NCBI GenBank assembly: GCA_019635585.1
Contig: JAHBZE010000001.1
Location: 1,612,001-1,676,000, forward strand
Origin: Xanthobacteraceae bacterium
GTDB lineage: Bacteria; Pseudomonadota; Alphaproteobacteria; Rhizobiales; Xanthobacteraceae
Length of the DNA: 64,000 bases
Reading direction: 5' to 3'
Shown here: in pieces, positions 49,471 through 59,631 of the stretch
How the letters are laid out: each line of letters starts with the position of its first letter
Position numbering within the stretch: the stretch's first letter is position 1
Translations under genes and position numbers: made by a program
Notes under the pieces: model-generated
What the model was told of the DNA's origin: nothing
The model's input: the letters and a program-made list of their open reading frames with translations, nothing else
Database searches by the model: none

Positions 49471-50420
49471 AGCTTTCTCAGCGCTACCGACTCGATGCGG
49501 TGATCCTCGCCTTTGCGGAGGATCAGGCTCGCGCGCTGCCGCGTCGGCAGAATGTTTTCGCGCAAGTTCGCGAGATTGATGCGCGACCAGATTCCGCGCG
49601 CGATTTCCTGCGCTTCCTCGTCGGTCACCTGCGAATAGCGGTGGAAGTAGGAAAGCGGATCGCGAAACGCGGTCGAGCGCAGCGCGCGGAAGCGCTCGAC
49701 ATACCATTTCTCGAGCACGCTTTCGTCCGCATCGATATAGACCGAGAAATCGAAGAAATCCGAAACATAGGGAATCGCCTTGCCGTCCTTCGGCGGACGG
49801 CCGGTCTGCAACACGTTCAGTCCTTCGACGATCAGGATGTCCGGGCGATGCACTTCGATCGTTTCGCCTGGGATGACGTCATAGGAGACGTGGCTATAGA
49901 GCGGCGCTTTTACGTTGCGCTGGCCGGCCTTCACATCATGGAGAAAACGCAAGAGCGCCGGAAGATCGTAGCTTTCCGGAAAGCCTTTCTTCTCCATCAG
50001 CTTTTCTTTTTCCAGTACCGCGTTCGGAAAAAGAAAACCATCAGTGGTGACGAGCTCGACTGTCGGTGTGTTCGGCCAGCGTGCGAGCAGCGCCTGCAAG
50101 ACACGCGCGGTGGTCGATTTGCCGACCGCGACCGAGCCCGCAACCCCGATGATGTAGGGCATCTTGCCGTCGCGTGCACTCAGAAATTCCTGCACGCCGT
50201 CGAACAGTTTTTGCGCGGCCTCGACATAGAACGCGAGCAGACGTGAGATTGGAAGATAGATCTCCTCGACCTCGATCATCGAGAGCTTGTCGTTGAGGGC
50301 CTGCAGGTGAACGATTTCGCTCTGGGTCAGCGTCATCGGCGTGTTTTCACGCCGCGCGGCCCATTCTTCGCGCGAGAACACGCGATAGGGGGAGATGTCT
50401 GACTCGACGCGCTGTTCCAT
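49467..50420 (-). CDS. coaA: Pantothenate kinase type I
   Basis: First step of coenzyme A synthesis. It has 317 residues. The P-loop is [17 protein letters not shown], followed by [15 protein letters not shown] and the pantothenate-site [15 protein letters not shown]; feedback inhibition by CoA is a family trait. It follows hisE on the same strand by 19 bases, ending the his-coaA run. Confidence 0.97.
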   Translation of the reverse strand: MEQRVESDISPYRVFSREEWAARRENTPMTLTQSEIVHLQALNDKLSMIEVEEIYLPISRLLAFYVEAAQKLFDGVQEFLSARDGKMPYIIGVAGSVAVGKSTTARVLQALLARWPNTPTVELVTTDGFLFPNAVLEKEKLMEKKGFPESYDLPALLRFLHDVKAGQRNVKAPLYSHVSYDVIPGETIEVHRPDILIVEGLNVLQTGRPPKDGKAIPYVSDFFDFSVYIDADESVLEKWYVERFRALRSTAFRDPLSYFHRYSQVTDEEAQEIARGIWSRINLANLRENILPTRQRASLILRKGEDHRIESVALRKL

Positions 50421-50439
50421 GACGGCTCAGCTTTACTCG

Positions 50440-50766
50440 TTATGACGACTTACTGCGTGAGGCTTTTTCTTCGAGGCCCGACTGCGCGGTGCGGCGTTCG
50501 AGCTCCGCATAGACGTCGGAAAGATCGACGCCGCGCGCTCTCAGAACCACCAACAGATGATAGAGCAAATCCGCGCTTTCGGCGACGGTCTGCTCTTTCG
50601 TTCCGGCGGTCGCAGCGATGATGGTTTCGGTCGCTTCTTCGCCGAGCTTCTTCGCGCATTTCTCGATGCCGGCATCCAGGAGCTTACGCGTATAGGACTT
50701 GTCCGCGCTTTCGCCGGCGCGGGCCGCGATGATCTTCGCCAAGTCCTCAAGCGTGAAGTTTGCCAT
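50440..50766 (-). CDS. hisE: Phosphoribosyl-ATP pyrophosphatase
   Basis: Second step of histidine synthesis: PR-ATP to PR-AMP. It has 108 residues, MazG-like all-alpha fold. [14 protein letters not shown] and [13 protein letters not shown] provide the metal-binding Glu/Asp residues. Located 12 bases after hisF. Confidence 0.95.
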   Translation of the reverse strand: MANFTLEDLAKIIAARAGESADKSYTRKLLDAGIEKCAKKLGEEATETIIAATAGTKEQTVAESADLLYHLLVVLRARGVDLSDVYAELERRTAQSGLEEKASRSKSS

Positions 50767-50778
50767 GGCGCGGCTTTA

Positions 50779-51555
50779 TCAGGCGTCCAGCCGCACGGGA
50801 AGTCCGGCCTTGGCCATATGCTCTTTGGCCTGGCGTATGGTGAATTCGCCGAAGTGAAAGATCGAGGCGGCAAGTGCTGCGGTCGCGTGGCCGTCGCGGA
50901 TGCCTTCCACGAGATGATCGAGCGTACCGACGCCGCCCGAGGCGATCACCGGCACCTGCACCGCATCCGCAACCGCACGCGTGAGCGGCACGTCGTAGCC
51001 GCTCTTGGTGCCATCGCGGTCCATCGAGGTGAGCAGAATTTCGCCGGCACCCAGCGAAACCACTTCGCGGGCATAATCGACCGCATCCAGCCCCGTCGGG
51101 TTGCGGCCGCCATGCGTGAAGATTTCCCAGCGCGGCGGCTCGCCTTCGTTCGAAACTTTCTTCGCGTCGATTGCGACCACGATGCACTGCTCTCCGAATT
51201 TTTCCGCGGCTTCCTTCACGAAGACGCGGCGGTTCACGGCTGCCGTATTGATCGAAACCTTGTCCGCGCCAGACGCAAGCAGCGCGCGCACATCTTCGAC
51301 CGTGCGCACGCCACCGCCTACGGTCAGCGGCATAAAGCAGGCTTCCGCCGTGCGCTGCACGATGTCGAGGAGCGTGCCACGGCCTTCATGGCTCGCGGTG
51401 ATGTCGAGAAAACAAAGCTCGTCCGCACCGGCGGCATCATAGGCTTTCGCGGCCTCCACCGGATCGCCGGCGTCGCGCAGGTCCACGAACTTCACGCCTT
51501 TGACGACGCGGCCGTCTTTCACGTCGAGACAAGGGATCACGCGGACCTTGAACAT
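50779..51555 (-). CDS. hisF: Imidazole glycerol phosphate synthase cyclase subunit
   Basis: Cyclase half of IGP synthase; uses ammonia from HisH to form IGP and AICAR. A 258-residue TIM barrel. Catalytic Asp11 ([10 protein letters not shown]) and the second acidic site in [12 protein letters not shown] are present. Its ATG overlaps the hisA TAA (TAATG at 51555). Confidence 0.98.
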   Translation of the reverse strand: MFKVRVIPCLDVKDGRVVKGVKFVDLRDAGDPVEAAKAYDAAGADELCFLDITASHEGRGTLLDIVQRTAEACFMPLTVGGGVRTVEDVRALLASGADKVSINTAAVNRRVFVKEAAEKFGEQCIVVAIDAKKVSNEGEPPRWEIFTHGGRNPTGLDAVDYAREVVSLGAGEILLTSMDRDGTKSGYDVPLTRAVADAVQVPVIASGGVGTLDHLVEGIRDGHATAALAASIFHFGEFTIRQAKEHMAKAGLPVRLDA

Positions 51556-52283
51556 TATGCGCCTTTCAGAAGTGCCAGCGCTTCTGCCGGATCGATGCGC
51601 CCGTCATAGAGCGCGCGGCCTGCGATTGCGCCTTCGAGCTTTTTGGCGCGCGGTTCGAGCAGCGCCTTCACGTCCTTGATCGACGCAAAGCCGCCCGACG
51701 CGATCACCGGAATCGAAACCGCTTCCGAGAGTGCAATCGTCGAATCCAGATTCAGTCCCTGCAACATGCCGTCGCGCTCGACGTCGGTGTAAATGAGCGC
51801 GGCGACGCCTGCGCCCTCGAAGAGCTTCGCGACTTCGGCCGCCTCCAGCTGCGTTTCTTCGGCCCAGCCGGAGATCGCAACCTTGCCGCCGCGGGCGTCG
51901 ATGCCGATCGCGATCTTGCCCGGAAATTTCCGCGCGGCTTCCTTCACGAAAGCGGGTTCGCGTACGGCAGCCGTGCCAATGATGACGCGTGAAATGCCTT
52001 CGCCGAGCCAGGCTTCAACCGTTTTCATGTTGCGGATGCCGCCGCCGAGCTGCACCGGAATTTTTACAGCCTTCAAGATTTGTGCGACCGCGAGCGCATT
52101 CACAGGCTTCCCCGCGAAAGCGCCGTCGAGATCGACGAGGTGCAGCCATTCGAAGCCCTGGTCCTCGAACTGCTTCGCCTGTTTCGCCGGATTCGAATTG
52201 AACACGGTGGCGCGCGCCATGTCGCCCTGTTGCAGGCGCACAGCTTCGCCATTCTTGAGATCGATCGCGGGAAACAAAATCAT
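51555..52283 (-). CDS. hisA: Phosphoribosyl-isomerase (ProFAR isomerase)
   Basis: Isomerises ProFAR to PRFAR. A 242-residue TIM barrel. Catalytic Asp8 ([15 protein letters not shown]) and the second Asp in [10 protein letters not shown] are present. The start MILFPAIDL at 52283 overlaps hisH by 4 bases. Confidence 0.97.
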   Translation of the reverse strand: MILFPAIDLKNGEAVRLQQGDMARATVFNSNPAKQAKQFEDQGFEWLHLVDLDGAFAGKPVNALAVAQILKAVKIPVQLGGGIRNMKTVEAWLGEGISRVIIGTAAVREPAFVKEAARKFPGKIAIGIDARGGKVAISGWAEETQLEAAEVAKLFEGAGVAALIYTDVERDGMLQGLNLDSTIALSEAVSIPVIASGGFASIKDVKALLEPRAKKLEGAIAGRALYDGRIDPAEALALLKGA

Positions 52284-52930
52284 GGCTTCCACCGCAGAAA
52301 ATTGGCAAGAAGCGCCAGACCGAGCTTCTGGCTTTTCTCGGGATGAAACTGTGAGCCCGCGATGTTGTCGCGCGCGACGAAGGCGGTGATGGGCCCGCCA
52401 TATTCGGCTTGCGCGACGAGATCGGAGTCGTCCGCGGGCTTCAGGTGATAGGAGTGGACAAAATAAGCGTGCTGGCCGCGATCGCCAAGATCGATGCCGT
52501 CCAACAGCGCATGTTTGCGCTTTACGCGCAGCGTATTCCAACCCATGTGCGGAATTTTCAGCGATGGATCGGACGGCGTGATGCGGTCGACCTCGCCCTT
52601 CAGCCAGCCGAGCCCGTTATAGACGCCGTGTTCGAGACCGCGCTCGGCAAGCAGTTGCATGCCGACGCAGATGCCGAAGAACGGCTTTCCTTTTTTCAGC
52701 GTCGCTTCGTTCAACGCCGCGACCATGCCGGAAATGTCATCGAGGCCACGTTTGCAGTCGGCGAACGCGCCGACGCCGGGAAGCACGATGCGGTCGGCCC
52801 GGCGCACGTCGTCGGGATCGTTCGTCACCAGAATCTTTTCGTTACTGCCGTCTTCCCGCGCCGCGCGCTCGAGCGCCTTGGCCGCCGAATGCAGATTGCC
52901 GGAGCCGTAGTCGATTACTGCGACCGTCAT
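52280..52930 (-). CDS. hisH: Imidazole glycerol phosphate synthase glutaminase subunit
   Basis: Class I glutamine amidotransferase that feeds ammonia to HisF. It has 216 residues. The nucleophile Cys lies in [15 protein letters not shown], and the His/Glu pair in the C-terminal FHPEKSQ. It overlaps the DUF2628 gene by 4 bases. Confidence 0.97.
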   Translation of the reverse strand: MTVAVIDYGSGNLHSAAKALERAAREDGSNEKILVTNDPDDVRRADRIVLPGVGAFADCKRGLDDISGMVAALNEATLKKGKPFFGICVGMQLLAERGLEHGVYNGLGWLKGEVDRITPSDPSLKIPHMGWNTLRVKRKHALLDGIDLGDRGQHAYFVHSYHLKPADDSDLVAQAEYGGPITAFVARDNIAGSQFHPEKSQKLGLALLANFLRWKP

Positions 52931-53448
52931 CGCTGCCCCGGGGCCGGAAACATGCCGATGATATTCTGCTCGGCGGACGCGGCGGCGAACTTCGTTTCGG
53001 GATATGCAGGCGGGGTCGCTTCCGGCGCGTAGGGAAAATCGCCTTTCACTGGCGTGTCAGACGTGGGCGCATTCTTCCAGCTTTCGAAGAAGCGGCGTTC
53101 GGCGGTCTCGAGATCTTCAGCGATCACGACGCCGGCCTCGCGATAGCCTTTCTTCACGAGCTTGCGTGCACGCAGGTTGATCGCCTCGAAACCGAGCACG
53201 AGCGAAGGAAAGAAAGATGCAGCGAGTGCCGCGTAAGGCCCGAAGCCGAGCCATGCGCCAGTCACGCTGATCGCGGCGAAAGCAACCAGCCACATAAGAA
53301 AGGCGAGCCACAGCCGGTAACGCAACAGCCAGAACGGCGTGAAGACGAAGGCCCATCCGGAAAATTTTTCGCGCAGGAATACGACGCGTTCCGCATTCGC
53401 CTGCGTGCGCGCGCCGTCTGCTGGTTCGAGAACGAGATAAGTCGGCAC
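52927..53448 (-). CDS. DUF2628 membrane protein inside the his operon
   Basis: A 173-residue protein with two to three hydrophobic segments (about 33-50, 52-70 and 73-90) and a soluble C-terminal tail rich in Pro and Ala. [14 protein letters not shown] and [18 protein letters not shown] are the DUF2628 hallmarks. It sits between hisB and hisH in many Rhizobiales genomes, yet has no known histidine role. A structured 71-base gap separates it from hisB. Confidence 0.88.
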   Translation of the reverse strand: MPTYLVLEPADGARTQANAERVVFLREKFSGWAFVFTPFWLLRYRLWLAFLMWLVAFAAISVTGAWLGFGPYAALAASFFPSLVLGFEAINLRARKLVKKGYREAGVVIAEDLETAERRFFESWKNAPTSDTPVKGDFPYAPEATPPAYPETKFAAASAEQNIIGMFPAPGQR

Positions 53449-53479
53449 AGCTAATGTCCCGCGTAGTTTATTTTCTGGC

Positions 53480-53525
53480 GCGTGATCTTATCCAAAAAGC
53501 GATTCTCGCCTTTTCGGGATCACGC
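53480..53525 (-). terminator. Nested hairpins between hisB and the DUF2628 gene (terminator/attenuator)
   Basis: Outer arms GCGTGATC (53518-53525 on the minus strand) and GATCACGC (53480-53487) are perfect complements. Nested inside is GCGA-GAA-TCGC flanked by A-run and TTTTT (53494-53514), which alone looks like an intrinsic terminator. The outer arm overlaps the hisB stop codon. Confidence 0.55.
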
Positions 53526-54113
53526 ACCAAGACTACCCTTGGTCGATGGAATTTCCGTGGCGGCCGTCGGATCGATCGAAAACGCGATCCTGAGCGCGCG
53601 CGCTAAGCCCTTGAAGCAGCTTTCCGCGACGTGATGCGCGTTGTCACCGTATAGCGTCTGGACATGCAAGGTCACCCCTGCGTTCATCGCAAACGCCTGG
53701 AAGAATTCGCGTACGAGGTCGCTGTCGAAATCGCCGATCTTGTCGCGCGGGAAATCGACCTTAAAGACGAGCACCGGACGGCCGGAAACGTCGATCGCGA
53801 CGCGGGTCAGCGTTTCATCCATCGGCATATAGAGGCTCGCGTAGCGCGTGATGCCGCGCATGTCGCCGAGCGCCTGCTTCACCGCCTGGCCGAGCACGAT
53901 GCCGACGTCTTCGGTGGTGTGGTGATGGTCGATGTGCAGATCGCCTTTGGCTTTCACCGTCATGTCGATCCGCGAATGCCGCGCAAGAAGATCGAGCATG
54001 TGGTCGAAAAAGCCGATGCCGGTCGCAATCTCGTTCTGGCCCTTGCCGTCGAGATTAACCTTCACCGAAATCTCGGTTTCCTTGGTTTTGCGGGCGATTT
54101 CGCCGGTACGCAT
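53520..54113 (-). CDS. hisB: Imidazoleglycerol-phosphate dehydratase
   Basis: Dehydrates IGP to imidazole acetol phosphate. It has 197 residues. [12 protein letters not shown] and the two histidine clusters ([10 protein letters not shown] and NAHHVAES) bind the manganese ions. Start [10 protein letters not shown] at 54113. Divergent from hslV with 135 bases between. Confidence 0.97.
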   Translation of the reverse strand: MRTGEIARKTKETEISVKVNLDGKGQNEIATGIGFFDHMLDLLARHSRIDMTVKAKGDLHIDHHHTTEDVGIVLGQAVKQALGDMRGITRYASLYMPMDETLTRVAIDVSGRPVLVFKVDFPRDKIGDFDSDLVREFFQAFAMNAGVTLHVQTLYGDNAHHVAESCFKGLARALRIAFSIDPTAATEIPSTKGSLGA

Positions 54114-54195
54114 CAGAAAAGCTCCTCGGAAGGCGGGTCCATAGCAGCCTGCCCCGGCTGCCGCCACACAATGCAGCGATCACCTTTCCGGATGG

Positions 54196-54223
54196 TTTGC
54201 GGATGCCTCCCGACGCCCTAGAT
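54196..54223 (+). promoter_or_regulatory. Possible RpoH promoter of hslV
   Basis: TTTG (54196-54199), 17-base spacer, CCTAGAT (54217-54223); one mismatch in each half from CTTG-N17/18-CYTATNT. Heat induction of hslVU is normal in E. coli. Confidence 0.4.
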
Positions 54224-54248
54224 AAGGGGCCGGAGGCCATTTTCCCCC

Positions 54249-54800
54249 ATGAACACCCCCCATAAACCAGACACTTTTTACGGCACCACGATCGTCGCTG
54301 TCCGCAAGGGCTCGAAGGTCGCGATCGCCGGCGATGGCCAGGTCTCGTTCGGCAACACCGTGATGAAGTCGAACGCGAAGAAGGTCCGGCGGCTGACCGG
54401 CGGGAACGTAATCGGCGGCTTCGCCGGTGCCACCGCGGACGCGCTGACCCTGTTCGACCGGCTGGAAGCCAAGCTCGAGCAGCACAAGGGCCAGCTCGCG
54501 CGGGCATGCGTCGAGCTCGCGAAAGACTGGCGCACCGACCGTTATCTGCGACGGCTCGAGGCGATGATGCTGGTGGCCGATAAAGACATCACGTTGCTCT
54601 TGGCAGGCACCGGCGACGTGCTCGAGCCGGAAAACGGCATCGCGGCGATCGGCTCCGGCGGGTCTTACGCGCTCGCGGCCGCGCGGGCGCTCGCCGATTC
54701 GCAGCACGATGCGGAAGAAATTGCGCGCCGCGCGCTCGATATCGCCGCCGACATCTGCATCTACACCAACCGCAACGTCACCGTCGAGACTATCGGATGA
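54249..54800 (+). CDS. hslV: ATP-dependent protease HslV (ClpQ)
   Basis: Peptidase subunit of the HslUV proteasome-like protease. It has 183 residues. The short propeptide ends before Thr13 ([11 protein letters not shown]), the N-terminal nucleophile after cleavage. [14 protein letters not shown] and [14 protein letters not shown] are conserved. Its stop overlaps the next gene (ATGA). hslU lies 1.6 kb downstream, with two membrane-protein genes in between. Confidence 0.97.
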   Translation: MNTPHKPDTFYGTTIVAVRKGSKVAIAGDGQVSFGNTVMKSNAKKVRRLTGGNVIGGFAGATADALTLFDRLEAKLEQHKGQLARACVELAKDWRTDRYLRRLEAMMLVADKDITLLLAGTGDVLEPENGIAAIGSGGSYALAAARALADSQHDAEEIARRALDIAADICIYTNRNVTVETIG

Positions 54801-55777
54801 TCCGCGAAAGCGACCTCGAACAGGCGGTTTCGCAGAACATCATCAGCGCGGAGCAGGCGGCGAAATTACGCGCGCTTGCGGAAGCGCGCATCCGCAAGCC
54901 GCACGAGACCAACGAGCGTTTCGTCGTCGTCAACAATCTCGCGGAGTTGTTCGTTTCCATCGGGCAGGTGCTGTTCTTCGCGGCACTGCTGATCGCGGGC
55001 GGCAGCGTCGGCGCGGGCTTCGGTATCATTGCCGGATGGGCGATGGCGGAATTCTTCGCGCGCCACCGCAACATGCGCTGGCCCGCGGTGGTCGCGAGCA
55101 TCGCTGCCGCCTTGTGCGCGGCATGGCTCGTCTTCATCGCGACCGGCGGCTTCGACCGCGGCGAGTGGCAGACCAAACTGTTGCTGCCTTATCTCGCGGC
55201 GCTCGTCAGCATCGGGCTCTCGATCTGGCGCTACAGGCTGCCGTTTCTGGCACTGCCGCTCGCCTGTTCGCTCGCCGGACTCGCGGGAGCGCTTTTGCCC
55301 TGGCCGCGCGAGCTAAGCCTCGTCACGGCGGGTGCGATTTCGCTTCTGCTCGCGGTCGTGCTCGATCTTTCGGACCGCGACCGCATCACGCGAAAGAGCG
55401 CCTTCGCATTCTGGCTCTATGTCGCAGGCGCACCGTTGTTCCTGCATCCGATCTATTCTTCGGTGACCTCGCCCGGACAGTCGCTGGTCGCGGTCGCGCT
55501 GGTGCTCGGGATCGCGGCGGCGTCCTGCCTGTTCGGATTGATCCTCGACCGGCGCTCGCCGATCGTTGCCTCGCTGATCTATCTCGGCATCATCATCGTC
55601 TGGAGCGCGCGGGCGCTTGCGATCTCGCCTTCGCTGCAGACCGCGCTCGCGCTCTTCATTCTCGGCAGCGGCGTGATGCTGCTCGGCATCTGGTGGAAAC
55701 AGGCGCGGGCCGCGCTGCTTTCCGTGCTGCCCGCGGCTTTTGTGAACCGGCTGCCTCTAACGGAAATCCGCGCATGA
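54797..55777 (+). CDS. Polytopic membrane protein (DUF2157-like), unknown function
   Basis: A 326-residue protein with a charged N-terminal segment (1-45, resembling the DUF2157 cytoplasmic helix [14 protein letters not shown]) followed by about 9-10 membrane helices. No catalytic motif is recognisable. It sits between hslV and a DUF2585 gene, coupled by ATGA overlaps on both sides, so it is made with the HslUV operon. Family assignment is tentative. Confidence 0.7.
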   Translation: MIRESDLEQAVSQNIISAEQAAKLRALAEARIRKPHETNERFVVVNNLAELFVSIGQVLFFAALLIAGGSVGAGFGIIAGWAMAEFFARHRNMRWPAVVASIAAALCAAWLVFIATGGFDRGEWQTKLLLPYLAALVSIGLSIWRYRLPFLALPLACSLAGLAGALLPWPRELSLVTAGAISLLLAVVLDLSDRDRITRKSAFAFWLYVAGAPLFLHPIYSSVTSPGQSLVAVALVLGIAAASCLFGLILDRRSPIVASLIYLGIIIVWSARALAISPSLQTALALFILGSGVMLLGIWWKQARAALLSVLPAAFVNRLPLTEIRA

Positions 55778-56379
55778 CCGCATCGACGCCGCAGGCCGAT
55801 TATGAAACCGCGAAGCGTAATACGCTGCTCATTCTGCTCGTCCCGCTTGCCATCGTGGCAGCACAGGCTCTTGGCCTGTACGCGCTTGGCCGGACGCCGA
55901 TCTGTACCTGCGGCTACGTGAAGCTCTGGGAAAGTAACGCCTTCGGTTCGGGCAATTCGCAGCATCTATCGGACTGGTATACGCCCTCGCATATCGTTCA
56001 CGGCTTTTTGTTTTATCTGCTCGCTTGGGCGCTATTCCGCCGCGCCCCGATCGCGTGGCGTTTCGCCTTTGCGGTTTTCATCGAAGCGGCGTGGGAGGTG
56101 ATCGAGAACACCTCCTGGATCATCGAATACTACCGGGGCAATACCGTCTCGCTGAACTATTACGGCGACAGCATCATCAATTCGGTGTTCGACACGCTCT
56201 GGATGGCGCTCGGTTTTGTGGTCGCGTGGCGTGTGCCAATTCTTGTCACCGTATTCCTGGCACTGGCGCTGGAGGCGATCGCTGCCTATGTAATCCGCGA
56301 CAACCTCACGCTGAATGTTGTGATGTTTATCTATCCCTTTGAATCCATCAAGGCGTGGCAGACCGCCATCGGTCAGTAG
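55774..56379 (+). CDS. DUF2585 (UPF0314) membrane protein
   Basis: A 201-residue membrane protein with about 5 helices. [30 protein letters not shown] and [21 protein letters not shown] are the strong family signatures, with conserved Glu, His and Trp residues that look like a membrane active site. The function is unknown. ATG 55774 overlaps the preceding stop; hslU starts 11 bases after its end. Confidence 0.9.
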   Translation: MTASTPQADYETAKRNTLLILLVPLAIVAAQALGLYALGRTPICTCGYVKLWESNAFGSGNSQHLSDWYTPSHIVHGFLFYLLAWALFRRAPIAWRFAFAVFIEAAWEVIENTSWIIEYYRGNTVSLNYYGDSIINSVFDTLWMALGFVVAWRVPILVTVFLALALEAIAAYVIRDNLTLNVVMFIYPFESIKAWQTAIGQ

Positions 56380-56390
56380 CAGAGTATTCG

Positions 56391-57698
56391 ATGTCCGACT
56401 TCTCACCCCGCGAGATCGTTTCCGAACTTGATCGCTTCATCGTCGGCCAGCACGACGCGAAGCGCGCGGTCGCGATTGCGCTTCGCAATCGCTGGCGGCG
56501 GCTGCAGCTCGACGACAAGCTGCGCGAGGAAGTGCTGCCAAAAAATATCCTGATGATCGGGCCGACCGGCGTCGGCAAGACCGAGATTTCGCGGCGGCTC
56601 GCGAAACTCGCGAACGCGCCGTTTCTGAAAGTCGAAGCGACCAAATTCACCGAGGTCGGCTATGTCGGCCGCGACGTCGAGCAGATCGTGCGCGATCTCG
56701 TCGAAATCGGCATCGCGCTGACTCGCGAAACCAAGCGCCGCGACGTACAGGCGCGCGCGCATGTCGGCGCGGAGGAACGCGTGCTCGACGCGCTTGTCGG
56801 TCCGGCGGCAAGCCCCGCGACCCGCGACAGCTTTCGGAAGAAACTGCGCGCGGGCGAACTCGACGAGAAGGAGATCGAGATCGAGGTCTCCGGCGGCGGC
56901 AATCCGCAGATGCCGATGATCGATATTCCGGGCATGCCGGGCGCGCAGATGGGCGCGATCAATATCGGCGACATTTTTGGCAAGGCATTCGGCGGCAAGC
57001 CGAAGACGCGGCGCGTCAGCGTGAAGGAGGCGCATCCGTTGCTGCTCGCGGAAGAGTCGGACAAGTTGCTCGATCAGGAATCAGTCACTCAGGAAGCGAT
57101 CCGTATTGTCGAGAACAACGGTATCGTGTTTCTGGACGAGATCGACAAGATTTGTGCGCGCGAAGGTATGCGCGGCGACGTTTCGCGCGAAGGCGTGCAG
57201 CGCGATCTCCTGCCCCTGATCGAAGGCACCACCGTCAACACCAAATACGGCCCGGTGAAATCGGACCACATTCTCTTCATCGCGTCCGGCGCGTTTCATG
57301 TCGCAAAACCCTCGGATTTGCTGCCCGAATTGCAGGGACGCCTTCCGATCCGGGTCGAATTGAACGCGCTTACCCGCGATGATTTCAAGCGAATTCTGAC
57401 CGAGACCGAAGCCTCGCTCATTAAGCAGTCCGTCGCGCTGATGAAGACCGAGGACGTGAATCTCGTCTTCACCGACGACGCGATCGACGCGCTTGCCGAT
57501 GTCGCGGTTGAGGTGAATGCGCGGCTCGAAAATATCGGCGCGCGGCGCCTGCAGACAGTGATCGAGCGGGTGCTGGACGAGATCAGCTTCGCAGCACCGG
57601 ACAAGTCCGGCGAGACGCTCACGATCGATGGCGACTACGTGAAGAAGCGCGTTGCGGATCTCGCCAAGGACGCGGATCTCTCGCGTTATATTCTGTAA
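56391..57698 (+). CDS. hslU: ATP-dependent protease ATPase subunit HslU (ClpY)
   Basis: AAA+ unfoldase that feeds HslV. It has 435 residues. Walker A GPTGVGKT (57-64), the intermediate I-domain (about 110-225), Walker B FLDEIDKI and the C-terminal AAA small domain ending RYIL, which docks into HslV. Start [10 protein letters not shown] at 56391 is preferred over an ATG 12 codons upstream. Confidence 0.98.
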   Translation: MSDFSPREIVSELDRFIVGQHDAKRAVAIALRNRWRRLQLDDKLREEVLPKNILMIGPTGVGKTEISRRLAKLANAPFLKVEATKFTEVGYVGRDVEQIVRDLVEIGIALTRETKRRDVQARAHVGAEERVLDALVGPAASPATRDSFRKKLRAGELDEKEIEIEVSGGGNPQMPMIDIPGMPGAQMGAINIGDIFGKAFGGKPKTRRVSVKEAHPLLLAEESDKLLDQESVTQEAIRIVENNGIVFLDEIDKICAREGMRGDVSREGVQRDLLPLIEGTTVNTKYGPVKSDHILFIASGAFHVAKPSDLLPELQGRLPIRVELNALTRDDFKRILTETEASLIKQSVALMKTEDVNLVFTDDAIDALADVAVEVNARLENIGARRLQTVIERVLDEISFAAPDKSGETLTIDGDYVKKRVADLAKDADLSRYIL

Positions 57699-57707
57699 GG
57701 CGACAAC

Positions 57708-58277
57708 TCAGCGGCGGCGGCGAACGCGGATATACAACGCGCCGGCACCGCCGTGACGGAGCGCGGCCTCCTCAAAGCCGATTACCAACGCGCGAAATTC
57801 GGGCAGCGAAAGCCAGAGCGGTACCTGCCGCTTCAAGACGCCGCCTTCGTTCGACCAGCTATCCTCGCTGCGCTTGCCCTTGCCGGTAATTACCAGCACC
57901 AGCGCATGCTCGCGCACCTGCGCGGTTTCGAGAAAACGCATGAGACGGGATTTCGCTTCCGCCTGTGTATGGCCATGCAGGTCTAGCTTCGCGTCGAAGT
58001 CTGCGCTGCCGCGCGAGAGTTTGGATTTTAGCCGCCGGTCGATCTTTGCCAGCGGCGGCGCCGGCGGATCGCGATGCTTCGCCTGCTGTGCGACGACCGG
58101 ACGGTTTCTTTTCTCAACACCGCGTGAAAGCTGATCTTCGACCGAAAGCGCTTCCGGCTCGCGCCCGGTTTTGGTACGGCGGCCGGGAAGCGGCTTGATC
58201 GATTTCGCGATCTCCTCCCACAGCGTCTGGTCTTCGCCGGTCAGCCCGCGCTTTTTTCCCCCGCCGCTGCCGCTCAT
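57708..58277 (-). CDS. Smr/MutS2 C-terminal domain protein
   Basis: A 189-residue protein with a basic disordered N-terminus and a Smr domain (about 90-185) with KLDLHGHTQAEAK (Asp-Leu-His-Gly) and LVITGKGKRS. Smr domains can nick or cut DNA or RNA. It is coupled to mltA by ATGA and converges with hslU. The substrate is not known. Confidence 0.9.
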   Translation of the reverse strand: MSGSGGGKKRGLTGEDQTLWEEIAKSIKPLPGRRTKTGREPEALSVEDQLSRGVEKRNRPVVAQQAKHRDPPAPPLAKIDRRLKSKLSRGSADFDAKLDLHGHTQAEAKSRLMRFLETAQVREHALVLVITGKGKRSEDSWSNEGGVLKRQVPLWLSLPEFRALVIGFEEAALRHGGAGALYIRVRRRR

Positions 58278-59626
58278 TTTTTCGGCTCGTCTTTCTTTGG
58301 CGCGGCGGCTTTCGGTTCTTCTTTCTTCAGCGCGTCTTTCTTTTGCGCTTCGGCTTTGGGCGGCTCTTTCTTTTCAAACTCAGGCCGGTAGTCCGGATTG
58401 GGAATACTGGCGGCGGCCGCGAGCCGCACCGGATCGATCTCGTTCGGCACGAGCATGAAGAACGCGCCGGGATTGCGGATACGACCCGCGATCGTACCCG
58501 CGTCCGCGCCACCGCCGAAGTAAATGTCGGCGCGGGCAATACCGACGATCGCGGAGCCGGTGTCCTGCGCAATCATCAGCCGGTTGAACGGTTGGCCTTC
58601 TTTTGTGTTCTGTAATTGCAGCTTCGCTTCGATCCAGAACGGCGTACCGTAAACATGCAGCTTGTTGTCGACCGCAATCGAGCGCTCTTTGACGAGCGAG
58701 ATGCCCTGCGCGCCGACCGCTTCGGAGTCGGGCGGCAGGTTGTCGACGATGCGGAAGAAGGTGAACGCCTTGTTCTGCCGCATCAGCTCGCGGCCTTCCT
58801 CCGGCATTTCCGCGATGAACATGCGGATTGTTTCCATCGAGATTTCATCGCGCGGCACGATGCCGGTCGCAATCAGATTGCGGCCGATAGGCGTAAAGGT
58901 GTGGCCATTATGCGCGGCATAGTTCACCCGCACGAGCTTTCCGTCAGGAAGCCTGATGCGCGCCGAGCCCTGGATCTGAATGAAAAATGCGTCGGCGGCA
59001 TCGCGCAGCCAGACGATTTCGAGACCGCGTCCAGCGAGCGCGCCGTCCTCGATCGCTGCGCGATCGTGATACTCGACGAATTTGCCCTTCACGCGATAGC
59101 CGGCGCCTCCCGTGCTCGGAAATCCCGCGCGCAGTACGCGCTTGCCTAGCCTTGCCTTCGAGATCAATTCGGGCGGGCGACGATAGAGCGGAACGGTGAA
59201 GCCTTTGGTAAGTTCGAGGCTGCCTTCCACTTCCGGTTCGTAATAGCCGGTGAGCAGACCGGTGGTTTCGCCAAGTTTGGAAACGCGAACTGGCCTAAAA
59301 TTTTCCTCGAAGAATTTTCTCGCCGCGGCATCGTCCGCGTTTTCGGGAAGTGCCAGCCCACGTGGGCAGACTTCGCGCAGCGCCTTTTCCATCGGGCGCG
59401 CATCGAGCGCATCCTTCCGTTTCAGGATGACTTCGCAGCTTTTACGAAATCCGGCGAATACCTGCGCCTGCTTGTCGGCGCTCCAGCCGTCAAGATCGGC
59501 GAAGGATACGAAATCATATTGCGCGTCGGGAAAATCGAGCGACGTTATGCTTGCGGCGGAGATGCTGTTTGGAAAAAGCATCGCGCAGCACGCGATAAAT
59601 AATTTCGCGTGATGTAGATGCGGCAT
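58274..59626 (-). CDS. mltA: Membrane-bound lytic murein transglycosylase A
   Basis: Lytic transglycosylase that cleaves glycan strands to 1,6-anhydro products. It has 450 residues. A signal peptide (about 1-24) lacks a clear lipobox, so it may be periplasmic. The MltA barrel and 3D domain follow, with LLTGYYEPEVEGS, FIQIQGSARI and the catalytic Asp in IAQDTGSAIVG. The C-terminal 55 residues are a Lys/Glu/Pro/Ala repeat tail. Confidence 0.95.
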   Translation of the reverse strand: MPHLHHAKLFIACCAMLFPNSISAASITSLDFPDAQYDFVSFADLDGWSADKQAQVFAGFRKSCEVILKRKDALDARPMEKALREVCPRGLALPENADDAAARKFFEENFRPVRVSKLGETTGLLTGYYEPEVEGSLELTKGFTVPLYRRPPELISKARLGKRVLRAGFPSTGGAGYRVKGKFVEYHDRAAIEDGALAGRGLEIVWLRDAADAFFIQIQGSARIRLPDGKLVRVNYAAHNGHTFTPIGRNLIATGIVPRDEISMETIRMFIAEMPEEGRELMRQNKAFTFFRIVDNLPPDSEAVGAQGISLVKERSIAVDNKLHVYGTPFWIEAKLQLQNTKEGQPFNRLMIAQDTGSAIVGIARADIYFGGGADAGTIAGRIRNPGAFFMLVPNEIDPVRLAAAASIPNPDYRPEFEKKEPPKAEAQKKDALKKEEPKAAAPKKDEPKK

Positions 59627-59631
59627 CGGCG

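Noticed and set aside
54709-55773. N-terminal part of a 556-codon plus frame leading into DUF2585
   Set aside because: It runs out of frame through hslV and the membrane protein gene; the real DUF2585 start is the ATG at 55774.
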